Assembly (NCBI GenBank): GCA_013415665.1
Contig: JAAEEQ010000012.1
Location: 1-36,230 of the forward strand
DNA length: 36,230 nt
Source of the DNA: Methanomicrobiales archaeon
GTDB lineage: Archaea > Halobacteriota > Methanomicrobia > Methanomicrobiales > Methanomicrobiaceae
Direction: 5' to 3'
Part shown: positions 1-10,032 of the stretch, one piece after another
Layout: every line of letters starts with the position of its first letter
Numbering within the stretch: the first letter of the stretch is position 1
Notes under the pieces: generated by a model
What the model saw: the letters and a program-made list of their open reading frames with translations, nothing else
The model's database searches: none
Told to the model about the DNA's origin: nothing
Program-made: the position numbers and the translations under genes

Positions 1-88
1 CCCTTTCCTGCTTCGTCAACCCCGCAGATCACGCGTAATGGTACGATTCACAAGTTATATCAATGGCGATGATTGAAACCAGAATGCA

Positions 89-754
89 ATGTATATCATC
101 ATCGTTGGTCTTGGCGGCATCGGGCGGAACCTGACTGCAATATCCGTGCAGCATGGGGACAGCGTGGTGGTCATCGATCAGGATGAAAGCCGGTGCAGCG
201 AGATCCTCGAACATTACGACGTGCTCGCGATCACCGGGAACGCAACCGACAAATCGGTCCTGGAAGATGCCGGCATCGATCGTGCCGATGCGCTGGTAGC
301 GACGACCAGCGATGATGCGGTCAACCTGATGACGTGCTGGCTGTCAAAAAGGTTCAATGTCCCCAATGTCGTTTCCATCGTCAACCAGAAGGAGCACTCC
401 GACCTCTTTAAGGAGGTGGGGGTGAAGATCAGCGAAAATCCTGACGAGCTCGTTGCGAACCGCCTCTATTACTGGTCGGAAAACCCGAACATGCAGCAGC
501 TCGCTTCGATTCCCGGAGGGACGATCTTCGAGATTGTCGCCGAAGAGGACGCACCGATCGTCGATCACGAAATTCGGGAGCTTGATGTCAAGGATTTCGT
601 TTTCATCGCCATCCGGCGTGCCGGAGGGGACCTCATCATCCCGAGCGGCACCGTCAGGATCCGGCCGCAGGACATCATTACGGTATTTACCAAAAAAGAG
701 GCGGAAGCGGAGTGCCTCCGCATTCTGAACCGGCAGCTGAAAAAAATCAGCTGA
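89..754 (+). CDS. trkA: TrkA-family potassium uptake regulatory protein (RCK_N + RCK_C)
   Basis: 221 aa; N-terminal Rossmann motif [16 protein letters not shown], acidic [25 protein letters not shown]-terminal TrkA-C-like segment. Confidence 0.9.
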   Translation: MYIIIVGLGGIGRNLTAISVQHGDSVVVIDQDESRCSEILEHYDVLAITGNATDKSVLEDAGIDRADALVATTSDDAVNLMTCWLSKRFNVPNVVSIVNQKEHSDLFKEVGVKISENPDELVANRLYYWSENPNMQQLASIPGGTIFEIVAEEDAPIVDHEIRELDVKDFVFIAIRRAGGDLIIPSGTVRIRPQDIITVFTKKEAEAECLRILNRQLKKIS

Positions 755-1943
755 TTATTTTCTGCAGGGTGCGAAGTTCCAGAAGGAGCCTGGGATTGCG
801 CTTTATCAGTTCCTTGATCAGCGTAAGCGTTGAGAATTCATCGAGGTTGATGTTTTTCACCGACGAGAGCAGGTCGTTGAGTTTCCTGTCGTCGAGGGTG
901 ATGAAAAATTCCTTGACGGCGTGATTGCGGGCAATCGCCTTGCCCATCCGTGATTCACGCCAGAGGAGATCGTATTTTGCGAGCGCTGCCTTTCTCGTGT
1001 CGCCCGCGGCGATGCACTCCGCCGCCACCTGGCCGGCGAGTTTTCCGGTGAGCATCGCATTGTATATGCCGCCGCCGGTGATGGGATCACTGACCCGTGC
1101 GGCATCCCCGACGATGATCAGGCCGTCCGCTACGGTTGACTCGAGCGGTTTGCAGACCGAAACTCCCCCGATGATCAGTTCGGTCTTTTTTCCGCCGGGG
1201 AAGCGGTCCCTGACGAAGGCATCGAGGTAGTCCCGTGCACGGTGCCCGTCACCGCTCTTTCTCCCGGAAATGCCGATGCCGACATTTGCGGTGCGTTCCC
1301 CCTTCGGAAAGATCCAGACGTAGCCTTCGGGCGCGATCTCGGTTCCGAGGTAAAAAACCGTCTTATGGGGGTCGATATCGATATTCGAAAGGACATACTG
1401 CGCACAGGTCTCGAGTTCCCGCATGGGGACGGTCGTATCGATGCCGCACCAGCGGGCAAATTTTGACTCGACCCCGTCGGCGGCAATGACGACTTTCGCA
1501 CGGACATCGCGCTGCACGCCCCCGTATTCCACCTTCGCGCCGGCGACGGCGCCCCTCTGCATGATCGCATCCACGGCACGCGCCTTGACGAACACATCCG
1601 CTCCCGCTTCCGCCGCCTGCCATACCAGTTCGCGATCGAAGACCTTGCGATCGAGAATGAAGCCGACTTCATTTCCCGCCATCTCGGGTTTAAGATCGAG
1701 GGTGGTGCCGTCCGGTGCGACAATGCGGGCACCATCGATCTTTGCAGAGATCCATTTCGGATCCGGTTCGCAGAACTCCCGGAGCAGTTCCTCGCCGACA
1801 CCTTCGGCACACCTGACCGGAACGCCGATTGCCGGACGTTTTTCGATAAGGCAGACGGAGCATCCTGCAAGGGCCGCGGTCTTTGCCGCCAGCGCCCCGC
1901 CGGGCCCCCCGCCAATCACGAGGATGTCATATTCCTGTTTCAT
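747..1943 (-). CDS. Geranylgeranyl reductase family FAD-dependent oxidoreductase (digeranylgeranylglycerophospholipid reductase)
   Basis: 398 aa; FAD motif [56 protein letters not shown] typical of the GGR family. Confidence 0.92.
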   Translation of the reverse strand: MKQEYDILVIGGGPGGALAAKTAALAGCSVCLIEKRPAIGVPVRCAEGVGEELLREFCEPDPKWISAKIDGARIVAPDGTTLDLKPEMAGNEVGFILDRKVFDRELVWQAAEAGADVFVKARAVDAIMQRGAVAGAKVEYGGVQRDVRAKVVIAADGVESKFARWCGIDTTVPMRELETCAQYVLSNIDIDPHKTVFYLGTEIAPEGYVWIFPKGERTANVGIGISGRKSGDGHRARDYLDAFVRDRFPGGKKTELIIGGVSVCKPLESTVADGLIIVGDAARVSDPITGGGIYNAMLTGKLAGQVAAECIAAGDTRKAALAKYDLLWRESRMGKAIARNHAVKEFFITLDDRKLNDLLSSVKNINLDEFSTLTLIKELIKRNPRLLLELRTLQKIIS

Positions 1944-2118
1944 CGGTCACCTCCAGTGCTCCGAGGGGGCAGATGCGTGCGCAGATTCCGCACCCGATGC
2001 AATGGTCGTCAACCGTAAGATAGGCATCTATCAGTTCAAGTGCGCCTTCCGGGCAAACGGACACGCATGCGCCGCAATACCCACAGATCTCCCTTCGTAT
2101 CTGCAGCATTGCACACAT
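1927..2118 (-). CDS. 2x[4Fe-4S] ferredoxin
   Basis: Two CxxCxxCxxxCP clusters ([14 protein letters not shown] and [14 protein letters not shown]); overlaps the GGR gene start. Start codon (2109, 2118 or 2136) uncertain. Confidence 0.9.
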   Translation of the reverse strand: MCAMLQIRREICGYCGACVSVCPEGALELIDAYLTVDDHCIGCGICARICPLGALEVTDETGI

Positions 2119-2293
2119 GTTGGAACTTTTCGCCAAAGAACCTTTCTTCCCGAATCTCCACCGGAGGCGGCTATAGTGGCATTTTTCAGGGTGGTGCGCA
2201 CCACAGGGCGTTCACCGGAATGTTTCTGCGAATCAGGCCTCATCGCCGCGCGAAAAGCCCGTCGTTTCCGGGGCGAAAACAAGGATTAATACC

Positions 2294-2312
2294 ATAATAC
2301 AATTTAACTTTA
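2294..2312 (+). promoter_or_regulatory. Candidate cobalamin-operon upstream motif, copy 1 (AATACAATTTAACTTTA)
   Basis: AATACAATTTAACTTT immediately upstream of cbiT; a near-identical copy lies in the cbiM/cbiA intergenic region at 11132-11152. Confidence 0.45.
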
Positions 2313-2323
2313 CATTGAACCAG

Positions 2324-2857
2324 ATGGAACTGACCGGAGGTCCTACGCAGGACGAAGTCATGGCTATCTCCCTCTACAAGCTCGGCATCCGGGCCGGGGA
2401 CTGTGTTGCGGACATCGGATGCGGGACAGGGAAAGTGGCGGTGGAACTTGCGGGAAAGGCAGGACGGGTCGTTGCCATCGATCGGCGTTCCGAGGCCGTT
2501 GCGTGCACCCGCTCCCGTGCCGAAACCTCGGGAGCATGCAACATCACCGTGATGCACGGCGAGGCGACAGCGCTGCTCCCCTCAATCGGAAACCTGGACT
2601 GCGCTTTCGTCGGCGGATCAGGGGATCTCGAGGCAGTCCTCTCGCTCCTCTCCACCCGGGTGAAAAGGACGATTGTCGTGAATGCGGTGCTGCTGGATAC
2701 GGTCCAGCGGGCTGTCCGGGCGATGCAGGATCTCGGTATGTTCCGCGAAGTCGTCCACGTTCAGGTCGCTCGATCCTATCCATTGGCGGGAAGCATTGCC
2801 TTAAAGCCCATCAATCCGGTGTATATCATCGTCGGGGAGGTGAAGGAAGTATGCTGA
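2324..2857 (+). CDS. cbiT: Cobalt-precorrin-6B/7 C15-methyltransferase (decarboxylating) CbiT
   Basis: SAM-methyltransferase motif VADIGCGTGKVAVELA; first gene of the cbi operon. ORF track starts at TTG 2315; ATG 2324 (MELTGGPTQDEV) is preferred. Confidence 0.9.
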   Translation: MELTGGPTQDEVMAISLYKLGIRAGDCVADIGCGTGKVAVELAGKAGRVVAIDRRSEAVACTRSRAETSGACNITVMHGEATALLPSIGNLDCAFVGGSGDLEAVLSLLSTRVKRTIVVNAVLLDTVQRAVRAMQDLGMFREVVHVQVARSYPLAGSIALKPINPVYIIVGEVKEVC

Positions 2858-3459
2858 TTGGCGTCGGGATTGGCCCGGGCGACCCGGAGCTGCTGACGAT
2901 GCGGGCGGTGCGCCTGATCCGCGAGGCCGATGCGGTCTTCGTCCCGGGCAGCGTGGCGAAGGCGATCATTGCGCCGTACCGGAACGATGTATCCGTGCTT
3001 TCATTCCCGATGACGGATGACGAAGCCGAAATCCGGTCCTGCATGGAGGAGAACGCAGATGCGGTGGCGCCTGCTGCCCGGCAGGGGACCGCGGTATTCT
3101 GCATCCTGGGGGACCCCAATTTTTACGGGACATTTCCCCGCCTGACCACGGTGCTGAAACGGAAACATCCCGATATCGCCTACGCCACGGTTCCCGGCAT
3201 CAGCGCCATTACGGCATTTGCCTCGGTGGCCGACGTCGCGGTATCGGGAGGATTTGCCGTGAGTGACGGGTCCGGCGAGTGCGCCCGCATCGTGCTGAAA
3301 GTCCGGGAGCCCCGGCGTGTTGCCGAAGACTTACAAGCGGAAGGCTTTACCAGCTTCATTCTGGTGGAGCGCATGAATATGGAAGGGCAGCGGGTGTACC
3401 GGGATGATGAACTGCCGCTTAAGAGCAGTTATTTCAGCATTCTCTATGCGAGGCGATAG
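2851..3459 (+). CDS. cbiL: Cobalt-factor II C20-methyltransferase CbiL
   Basis: Starts MLIGVGIGPGDPELLTMRAVRLIREADAVFVPG; tetrapyrrole methylase fold; ATG overlaps the cbiT end. The longer ORF 2419-3459 is an upstream open-frame extension. Confidence 0.9.
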   Translation: MLIGVGIGPGDPELLTMRAVRLIREADAVFVPGSVAKAIIAPYRNDVSVLSFPMTDDEAEIRSCMEENADAVAPAARQGTAVFCILGDPNFYGTFPRLTTVLKRKHPDIAYATVPGISAITAFASVADVAVSGGFAVSDGSGECARIVLKVREPRRVAEDLQAEGFTSFILVERMNMEGQRVYRDDELPLKSSYFSILYARR

Positions 3460-3461
3460 CG

Positions 3462-4178
3462 GTGAAGAAAGTCTATATTGTCGGCGCAGGGCCGGGCGAT
3501 CCCGGCCTGATTACCGTAAAAGGGCAGGAGCTGCTGGATACGGCGGACCTGCTCGTGTACGCGGGATCGCTTGTCAATCCCGTTCTTGTGAACCGTTGCC
3601 CGGCTGCCGAGAAAGTCGACAGCTGGGGGATGAAGCTGCACGAGATCGTCGGGAAGATGGCATCGGCCGTTGCGGCGGGAAAACAAGTTGTCCGCCTTCA
3701 TTCCGGGGATCCGTCATTATACGGCGCTATTGTGGAGCAGATTGCTGAATTGAAGGCACGCGGGATTTCCGTCGAGATAGTCCCCGGCGTGTCGTCGATG
3801 TTCGGCGCGGCGGCAGCCCTGCAGACCCAGCTGACGCTTCGCGGGGTGTCTGACTCGGTGATCATCACCCGCCCTGCCGGCGCTACGCTCGAACAGGACC
3901 GGATCCGGGAACTCTCCCGCCACGGGACGACCATGGTGGTGTTTCTCGGAACCGAACACCTGACAGCGGTCCTTGAAAAGATAGAGCGTCCGCCGGAGAC
4001 ACCGGTTGCGGTCGTGTACCATGCCACCTGGGAAGACCAGGCAATCGTAACGGGAACGATCGCCGATATCGCCCCGAAAGTCAGGGCTGCCGGTATTGAG
4101 AAAACCGCACTGATCATCGTCGGCAGTGTGGTGGATGCCACGGCATCGTCGTTTTCCCGTTCGGACCTGTACGGATGA
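3462..4178 (+). CDS. cbiF: Cobalt-precorrin-4 C11-methyltransferase CbiF
   Basis: GTG start; MKKVYIVGAGPGDPGLITVKGQELLDTADLLVYAGSLV, typical CbiF/CobM. Confidence 0.92.
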   Translation: MKKVYIVGAGPGDPGLITVKGQELLDTADLLVYAGSLVNPVLVNRCPAAEKVDSWGMKLHEIVGKMASAVAAGKQVVRLHSGDPSLYGAIVEQIAELKARGISVEIVPGVSSMFGAAAALQTQLTLRGVSDSVIITRPAGATLEQDRIRELSRHGTTMVVFLGTEHLTAVLEKIERPPETPVAVVYHATWEDQAIVTGTIADIAPKVRAAGIEKTALIIVGSVVDATASSFSRSDLYG

Positions 4179-5047
4179 CCCGCACCTGCATCATCGCACT
4201 GGCACGGTTTTCCCGGGCAGCAAAAATCCTGGCGGAGGCAACGGGGGGGGATTTTCTTGCGTATTCGGCCGATGCCTTTCCCGACGCTTTTGCGCGGTAC
4301 GACCGGATCATCGCCCTGATGTCGGCGGGAATTGCCGTGCGGGGAGCGGCGCCCCTGATCCGGGACAAGTGGACGGACCCTGCCGTTGTCGTGGTCAGCC
4401 CTGATCTCCGGTACGCGATCCCGATCGTCGGGGGGCACCACGGTGCCAACGATCTTGCCCGCGACCTTGCACGCCTCGGCATCGAACCGGTGGTTACCAC
4501 GGCGACGGAGACGCAGGGCCGCCCCTCTGTCGAGGGTACTGCTGCATGCCACGCATGCGATATCGTCAACCGGCCTTCGACAAGGCCGGTAAATGCCGCC
4601 CTTCTTGACGGGGACGTTCCGCTGTACCGGATCGCCGGCCCCGCCATGGTCATCGCCGAACCGCAGGTTTCGGTGCTGGTGCGCAAAGGAGGCTATGTCG
4701 TCGGGATCGGGTGCCGGCGGGGCGTTGAGGCGGCGGAAGTCGTCGATGCGGTGGATGCCGTGCTCGATCACGCCGGAATTGCACGGCAGGACGTGCTGGT
4801 CTATGCCACGACCGAAAAGAAGCGGGGTGAGGGGGGCCTCATCCAGGGTGTGCGCGAGATCGGCGGGGTGCTGGTCTTCGTCGACGATGCCGCCATCAAC
4901 AGCCAGAAAGGCACCGGCACGTCGCGGGCCGATCTCATCGGCCTGGTGGGCGTTGCCGAGCCGGCGGCACTCGCCGTATCACGGCACAACGAGATCCTAT
5001 GCGAAAAAACAGTTATCGGGAGGGTGACGATTGCAATCGCGCGATAA
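4175..5047 (+). CDS. cbiG: Cobalt-precorrin-5A hydrolase CbiG
   Basis: 290 aa; GGHHGANDLAR motif, C-terminal CbiG domain VVGIGCRRGVEAAEV; operon context; 4-nt overlap with cbiF. Confidence 0.9.
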   Translation: MTRTCIIALARFSRAAKILAEATGGDFLAYSADAFPDAFARYDRIIALMSAGIAVRGAAPLIRDKWTDPAVVVVSPDLRYAIPIVGGHHGANDLARDLARLGIEPVVTTATETQGRPSVEGTAACHACDIVNRPSTRPVNAALLDGDVPLYRIAGPAMVIAEPQVSVLVRKGGYVVGIGCRRGVEAAEVVDAVDAVLDHAGIARQDVLVYATTEKKRGEGGLIQGVREIGGVLVFVDDAAINSQKGTGTSRADLIGLVGVAEPAALAVSRHNEILCEKTVIGRVTIAIAR

Positions 5048-5813
5048 GGCACAGGGAAAGCTGTATATTGTCGGGACAGGGCCGGGGAACACGGAAATGC
5101 TGACAGGGCAGGCACTCGCCGCCATCAGCGACGCCGAATACGTCATCGGCAACACGTTTTATTTAACCCTCATCGAGCCCTACATCCAGGGAAAAACGGT
5201 CATTCCGAGCCCGATGGGGGGTGAAGTCGACCGGGCGCGTCGATGCATCGATCTCGCCCGCGACCACCGTGTTGCCATGGTGAGCGGGGGTGATCCGGGC
5301 GTCTATGGCATGGCAAGCATCGTCCTGGAGGTGCTGGATCATGCGGGGTGGACGGTCGATGTCGAGGTCATACCGGGCGTGACGGCTGCGACGGCATGCG
5401 CCGCCCGTCTTGGCTCCCCGCTTTCCGGGGACTACGTGACGGTTTCGCTGTCGAATCTCTTGACGCCGCTCGAGATCATCATGAAACGGCTCGAAGGCGC
5501 CTTTATGATGGGCGTTCCGGTGGTCGTCTACAACCCGAAAAGCAAAGGGAGGCCTGATAACCTGAAGATGGCCCTGGGTGTGGCGCTCCGCTACCGGGAA
5601 CCTGCCACCCCGGTGGGGATCATCAGGAATGCGTACCGTGAAGGGGAATGCATTGTCTATTCTACCATTCAGGGACTGATTGAGGATGATGCGTGTGTGG
5701 ATATGCATACGCTCGTCATTATTGGCGGAGAAGAGTCGCGATTCATGCGGGAGGGAGACCATGTCAGAGGAATCATTACGCCGCGGGGCTACCACAGAAA
5801 ATACGTATACTGA
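5031..5813 (+). CDS. cbiH: Precorrin-3B/cobalt-factor III C17-methyltransferase CbiH
   Basis: GKLYIVGTGPGNTEMLTGQALAAISDAEYVIG; MVSGGDPGVYGMA; operon context; TTG start. Confidence 0.92.
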   Translation: MQSRDKAQGKLYIVGTGPGNTEMLTGQALAAISDAEYVIGNTFYLTLIEPYIQGKTVIPSPMGGEVDRARRCIDLARDHRVAMVSGGDPGVYGMASIVLEVLDHAGWTVDVEVIPGVTAATACAARLGSPLSGDYVTVSLSNLLTPLEIIMKRLEGAFMMGVPVVVYNPKSKGRPDNLKMALGVALRYREPATPVGIIRNAYREGECIVYSTIQGLIEDDACVDMHTLVIIGGEESRFMREGDHVRGIITPRGYHRKYVY

Positions 5814-6429
5814 TATCGGGGCTGATACACCCGAAGGGTACGCGATTGCACACAGCAGCCGTTCCCTTGCCCGGAAGGTCGTGGGCGATCACACACCGGA
5901 GGATCGCATCCGTCAGCGCTGCGCGATCGCGGTCGGTGATTTCATTATGGCCGATTTAATGTGTTTCGTACAGGATCCCGTCACAGCGGGACTCGCCGCC
6001 CTTGATGCCGGTGCGCCCGTCATCACCGATATCCGGATGGTCCAGGCCGGCATCCTGAAAAAAGGGCATGCCAGCGATCTGCTCTGCGCCCTGGACTTCG
6101 GGGATGGCATCGCACGGGAGCGGGGCATCACCAGGAGTTCCGCAGGTCTTTATGCCCTGCGCGAGAGGCTCGGTGGTGCCATCATCGTCATCGGCAACGC
6201 ACCGTCCGCACTGCTGGCGATCTGCGACCTGATAAGCGAAGGCATCCGCCCCGCCCTCGTCATCGGAACCCCGGTGGGCTTTGTCAACGCCAGGGAATCG
6301 AAGGCGCAGCTGCGCCACTGCCCGGTCCCCTCGATTTCGAATCGCGGAACCCGCGGCGGAACGCCCGTGGCGGTTGCCTGTCTGAACGAACTGATCACGA
6401 TGCATGCGGAGCGCCAGTCGGGTGTGTAA
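5761..6429 (+). CDS. cbiC: Cobalt-precorrin-8 methylmutase CbiC
   Basis: PEGYAIAHSSRSLARKVV..., PVGFVNARESKAQL, RGTRGGTPVAVACLNEL; ATG at 5761 preferred over 5680. Confidence 0.92.
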   Translation: MSEESLRRGATTENTYTDIGADTPEGYAIAHSSRSLARKVVGDHTPEDRIRQRCAIAVGDFIMADLMCFVQDPVTAGLAALDAGAPVITDIRMVQAGILKKGHASDLLCALDFGDGIARERGITRSSAGLYALRERLGGAIIVIGNAPSALLAICDLISEGIRPALVIGTPVGFVNARESKAQLRHCPVPSISNRGTRGGTPVAVACLNELITMHAERQSGV

Positions 6430-6443
6430 GGCGGGAGGGTGAT

Positions 6444-7466
6444 ATGGGCGACGAAAGCGGGCTGACGGATCCAGTGACCGGGTTTGCCTATCCTGCCGCG
6501 TGGGTGAAGCGCTGCACTAACGCCGGGCGACGCGAGGTTGCCGCGGGGCGTTCGGTGCTGACGGCATCCGGCCGCGTTCTGCGCCGCGGCTATACGACCG
6601 GGACAACGGCTGCGGCTTCGTGCAAAGCTGCCGTCATATCGCTTGACCGTCCCCTCGATCGCGTGGCTCTCACACTTCCCTGCGGCCTGCCGGCAATCCT
6701 GCCGGCCTGTGCATCCGGCGGTATCGCGACGGTCGTCAAGGACCCGGGTGATTATCCGGGTGATGCCACCGGCGGCCTTGCCTTTGTTGCGACGGCGGTC
6801 AGGAAAGATACGGGGATCCTTTTTCATGCCGGTGAGGGGATCGGGCGCTTCGCCCGCGATACTCCACGCTACCGGCAGGGGGATCCCGCGGTCAGCCCCC
6901 CTGCCTATGCGTCGATTCTCCGTGCGATTGAAGAAGGCATGCAGGAATGCGGTTTTTCAGGAATCGAGGTGACGCTCTCGATCCCGCACGGAATGGAGAT
7001 CGGACAGCGGACACTCAATCCCCGCATCGGCGTGGAGGGGGGGATTTCGGTGCTCGGGTCGACCGGTTTTGTCGAACCATGGGACAATCACCTCGCGGCG
7101 TCAGCACTCGAACGGGTGAAAGCCGCACGCCAGCCGGTTCTGACGACCGGGCGGCTTGGCATGCGTTTTTCCCACCTTCGCTATCCCGACGGCGACATCG
7201 TGCTCGTCGGCGCCAGAATCGGGGAGGCGATCGCTGCTGCCGAAGGGCGCACGGTCATTCTCTGCGGCCTTCCCGCCCTGATCCTTCGCTTTATCGAGCC
7301 GCATATCCTTGAGGGCACCGGCTGTGCGACTGTGGAGGAATTTTCGCGGGACCCCGGATTTTCCGCCGTTGTCAGCCGGATTCTGGCGGACTACCGGAGG
7401 CGGGCGCCGCTGGTCCATGTCGTCCTGGTCGATCGCGACGGAACGGTCGTAGGGGAGAGTGCATGA
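6444..7466 (+). CDS. cbiD: Cobalt-precorrin-5B C1-methyltransferase CbiD
   Basis: LRRGYTTGTTAAASCKAAV, VVKDPGDYPGDATGG; 340 aa. Confidence 0.93.
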   Translation: MGDESGLTDPVTGFAYPAAWVKRCTNAGRREVAAGRSVLTASGRVLRRGYTTGTTAAASCKAAVISLDRPLDRVALTLPCGLPAILPACASGGIATVVKDPGDYPGDATGGLAFVATAVRKDTGILFHAGEGIGRFARDTPRYRQGDPAVSPPAYASILRAIEEGMQECGFSGIEVTLSIPHGMEIGQRTLNPRIGVEGGISVLGSTGFVEPWDNHLAASALERVKAARQPVLTTGRLGMRFSHLRYPDGDIVLVGARIGEAIAAAEGRTVILCGLPALILRFIEPHILEGTGCATVEEFSRDPGFSAVVSRILADYRRRAPLVHVVLVDRDGTVVGESA

Positions 7467-8044
7467 AAATCGTCGGTGTGGGCTGCGGCCCCGGCATGCT
7501 GACCGAGCAGGCGATCCGGGCGCTCGCCCGCGCGACCGACGTCTATGGATCGCGGCGTGCGCTCGACCTTGCCGCACCGCACCTTCCCCCGGGGTGCACC
7601 GTGCAGGAGATTACCGACTACAAAAACCTTCGTTCGCTGCCGGCGGATGCAGTGGTGCTCTCGACCGGCGATCCCATGCTCGCGGGGCTCGGGTACCTCG
7701 GGGGAGAGATCATCCCCGGCATATCATCGCTGCAGGTGGCGTGCGCCCGTCTCGGCATATCGCTGGCCGGCATCGCCGTCGTCACCGCCCACGGGAGGGA
7801 CCACGGGCGGGCCGTGGCCCGGACCCTCGATGAGCTCGGGCGGGGAAAAACCGTCTTTATCATTGCCGATCCCGCATTCGATGTCGGGTTGCTGGGAGCG
7901 GAGATCGCGCGGGCGGGGCGCGACGTACGCATCGCGCTCTGCGAGCGGCTCGGCTACCCGGACGAACGGATTGCCGTCGGGACCCCCGTGGCACCGCCTG
8001 CCAAGGAGCACGAGCTCTTTGTGCTCTGTATCGGCGTGTTCTGA
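7463..8044 (+). CDS. cbiE: Cobalt-precorrin-7 C5-methyltransferase CbiE
   Basis: MKIVGVGCGPGMLTEQAIRALARATDVYGSRRAL; VVLSTGDPMLAGLG; 4-nt overlap with cbiD. Confidence 0.9.
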   Translation: MKIVGVGCGPGMLTEQAIRALARATDVYGSRRALDLAAPHLPPGCTVQEITDYKNLRSLPADAVVLSTGDPMLAGLGYLGGEIIPGISSLQVACARLGISLAGIAVVTAHGRDHGRAVARTLDELGRGKTVFIIADPAFDVGLLGAEIARAGRDVRIALCERLGYPDERIAVGTPVAPPAKEHELFVLCIGVF

Positions 8045-8051
8045 AATGCCG

Positions 8052-9248
8052 TTACGGATCGGAACGGCCGGCCTCACCGCCCTCTGGGCTCAAAAACAGG
8101 ATCGGGATGGGATTGCCGCTTTCCCGGACATAATCCCGGATTCTCCTGCCGACATGCTCCACCATCCCTCCCGATGTCAGGATCAGGGAATCCTGTCCGT
8201 TCAAGGCTTTCAGGATGCATTTGTCGACGACCCCGAAGGTAAATTCCACATCTATGTTTTCCAGCGCCGTCATTTCTTTTGCGTGCGTTCCCATGGCGCC
8301 GGTGTGGGCGATCCCGTGCCCGGCGATGCCCTCCCTGATCGCTGCGGCCCCTGCCCGTTCGACATCGCAGAGGTATATCGATCCCGGCGCTCCCGTGCCT
8401 CCCGGTGTCCTGATCCGTGATTCCAGCAGATCGGTGACGTCGAGAATGCTCCGGGGCACCTTATCCGTACCGATCAGGTTCCGCTGCACGAGCTCCCGGA
8501 AGAGTTCAAGGAGAACCGGTGGTTTGAGGCGGGCATCGTCGAGGAGCTGCCCGTCGGCAAAGACGCGGTCGGGCGGCCCCTGGCAGAGGAGATTTCCGTC
8601 CTTGACCAGGATAATCTCGTCGGCCCAGCGGTACGCGAGATCGACATCGTGGGTGGAGACGAGGATCGTCCTGCCCCCGTGGTTCAGCTCCTCGAGCAGG
8701 TCCATGATCTCCTCGGCGGTGGCCGGATCCAGCGAGCTCGTTGGTTCGTCAAAGATAAGAACCTCCGGCTCCATGGCGAGAATTCCGGCGATGGCGACCC
8801 TTTTCTTCTCGCCTCCCGAAAGGTGGTGGGGGGTTCGCCCCTCGAATCCGTCAAGGCCTACCGCCCGAAGCGAGCGTGCCACGGCGGTTTCGATCGCGGC
8901 ATGCTCCATGCCCAGGTTCAACGGCCCGAATGCCACATCCTGGTATACTGTCGGGGCAAAGAGCTGCATATCGGAGTTCTGAAAGACAAGGCCGACTTTT
9001 TTTCTCACTTCCCGGAGAGCCCGCGTGGTATAGGCAAGCGGCATGCCGTTGATCCGCACTTCGCCCCGTGCCGGCCGGAGCATGCCGTTGCACATCAGGA
9101 TCAGGGTCGTTTTTCCTGCGCCATTGGCGCCGACAAGGGCGATTTTTTTCCCTTTCGGAATGGCAAAGGAGATCCCGCGGAGGGCGTCAGGGAGGTTCGG
9201 GTAGGCGTAGTGGACAGCATTGAATTCGATAATCGGATCAAAGGGCAC
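8052..9248 (-). CDS. cbiO: Cobalt ECF transporter ATPase CbiO with a C-terminal extension
   Basis: Walker A GANGAGKTTL, signature LSGGEKKRVAIAG, Walker B VLIFDEPTSSLDP; about 120 aa beyond the ABC domain are unassigned. Confidence 0.92.
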   Translation of the reverse strand: MPFDPIIEFNAVHYAYPNLPDALRGISFAIPKGKKIALVGANGAGKTTLILMCNGMLRPARGEVRINGMPLAYTTRALREVRKKVGLVFQNSDMQLFAPTVYQDVAFGPLNLGMEHAAIETAVARSLRAVGLDGFEGRTPHHLSGGEKKRVAIAGILAMEPEVLIFDEPTSSLDPATAEEIMDLLEELNHGGRTILVSTHDVDLAYRWADEIILVKDGNLLCQGPPDRVFADGQLLDDARLKPPVLLELFRELVQRNLIGTDKVPRSILDVTDLLESRIRTPGGTGAPGSIYLCDVERAGAAAIREGIAGHGIAHTGAMGTHAKEMTALENIDVEFTFGVVDKCILKALNGQDSLILTSGGMVEHVGRRIRDYVRESGNPIPILFLSPEGGEAGRSDP

Positions 9249-9249
9249 G

Positions 9250-10032
9250 TCAGATCACCTGGATGTCAGCGGTAACGATGAGAATGAGGGTGCAGGCCGC
9301 AAGGTACGCGGCGACGCAGGCGGCACCCCGGAGGGAGAGCCGGGTGTCGGTACGGGGAAGTTCGAGTCTGCCGTCATAACAGCGCGAGTCCATCGCTCTC
9401 AAGAGGTCTTCGCCTTTCTCCCATGAGCGGATAAAGAGCATTGCACCCAGCATGGAACATGAGCGGACCGATCGTTTAAAACCGGTATACCCGTGCCGCA
9501 TTTCCTGCGCATTCTGAATGGCAATCGCTTCTCCGATCAGGACGAAGATGAACCGATAGACCAGCATCGAGAGATCGATGAACTCCCGCGGCAGACGCAG
9601 CGTTTGCATCACGGCAAAGAGCGACACCATCGGCGTGGTCAACGCGATGAAATAGAGGGAACACATGCCACCGAACGTCCGGGCAACGGCGAGAAGTCCG
9701 AGATTAACCGATGCGGCCGTCACCGAGAGCGAACATCCGAGGACGGTCGCTTCCCAGAGGTGGGCGCCGCCCCCCGTCAGGAGGACGAGCACGATCCCGC
9801 TGGTTGCGGCAAAACCGAAGGGTATCGCAAGCAGCCGCAGATACAGTCCTGCAGGGATTTTTGCGAGGATTATCGTAATGCACGCCATCGTGGCGGCGAT
9901 GCACAGGGGTGCTGCCGGGGATGCCGAGGAGACGCTGATGATAATCGCACCGATGCCGAGCACCAGCTTTAACCGTGCGTCGACATGCCTGAGTGCATTT
10001 TGATGTGCGAAGTCATCGAGAATATTCTCCAT
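9250..10032 (-). CDS. cbiQ: Cobalt ECF transporter transmembrane protein CbiQ
   Basis: 260 aa multi-TM; HVDARLKLVLGIG, LPREFIDLSMLVYRFIFVL; adjacent to cbiO. Confidence 0.92.
   Translation of the reverse strand: MENILDDFAHQNALRHVDARLKLVLGIGAIIISVSSASPAAPLCIAATMACITIILAKIPAGLYLRLLAIPFGFAATSGIVLVLLTGGGAHLWEATVLGCSLSVTAASVNLGLLAVARTFGGMCSLYFIALTTPMVSLFAVMQTLRLPREFIDLSMLVYRFIFVLIGEAIAIQNAQEMRHGYTGFKRSVRSCSMLGAMLFIRSWEKGEDLLRAMDSRCYDGRLELPRTDTRLSLRGAACVAAYLAACTLILIVTADIQVI

Noticed and set aside
1-88. Tail of an upstream gene or small antisense ORF (29-214)
   Set aside because: Short open frames only, without recognisable family residues; too little sequence before trkA to support a call.
1423-2289. 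288-aa + strand ORF
   Set aside because: Antisense to the geranylgeranyl reductase and ferredoxin genes; composition typical of shadow frames.
3698-4771. 357-aa - strand ORF
   Set aside because: Antisense to cbiF and cbiG; low-complexity Arg/Asp-rich shadow translation.
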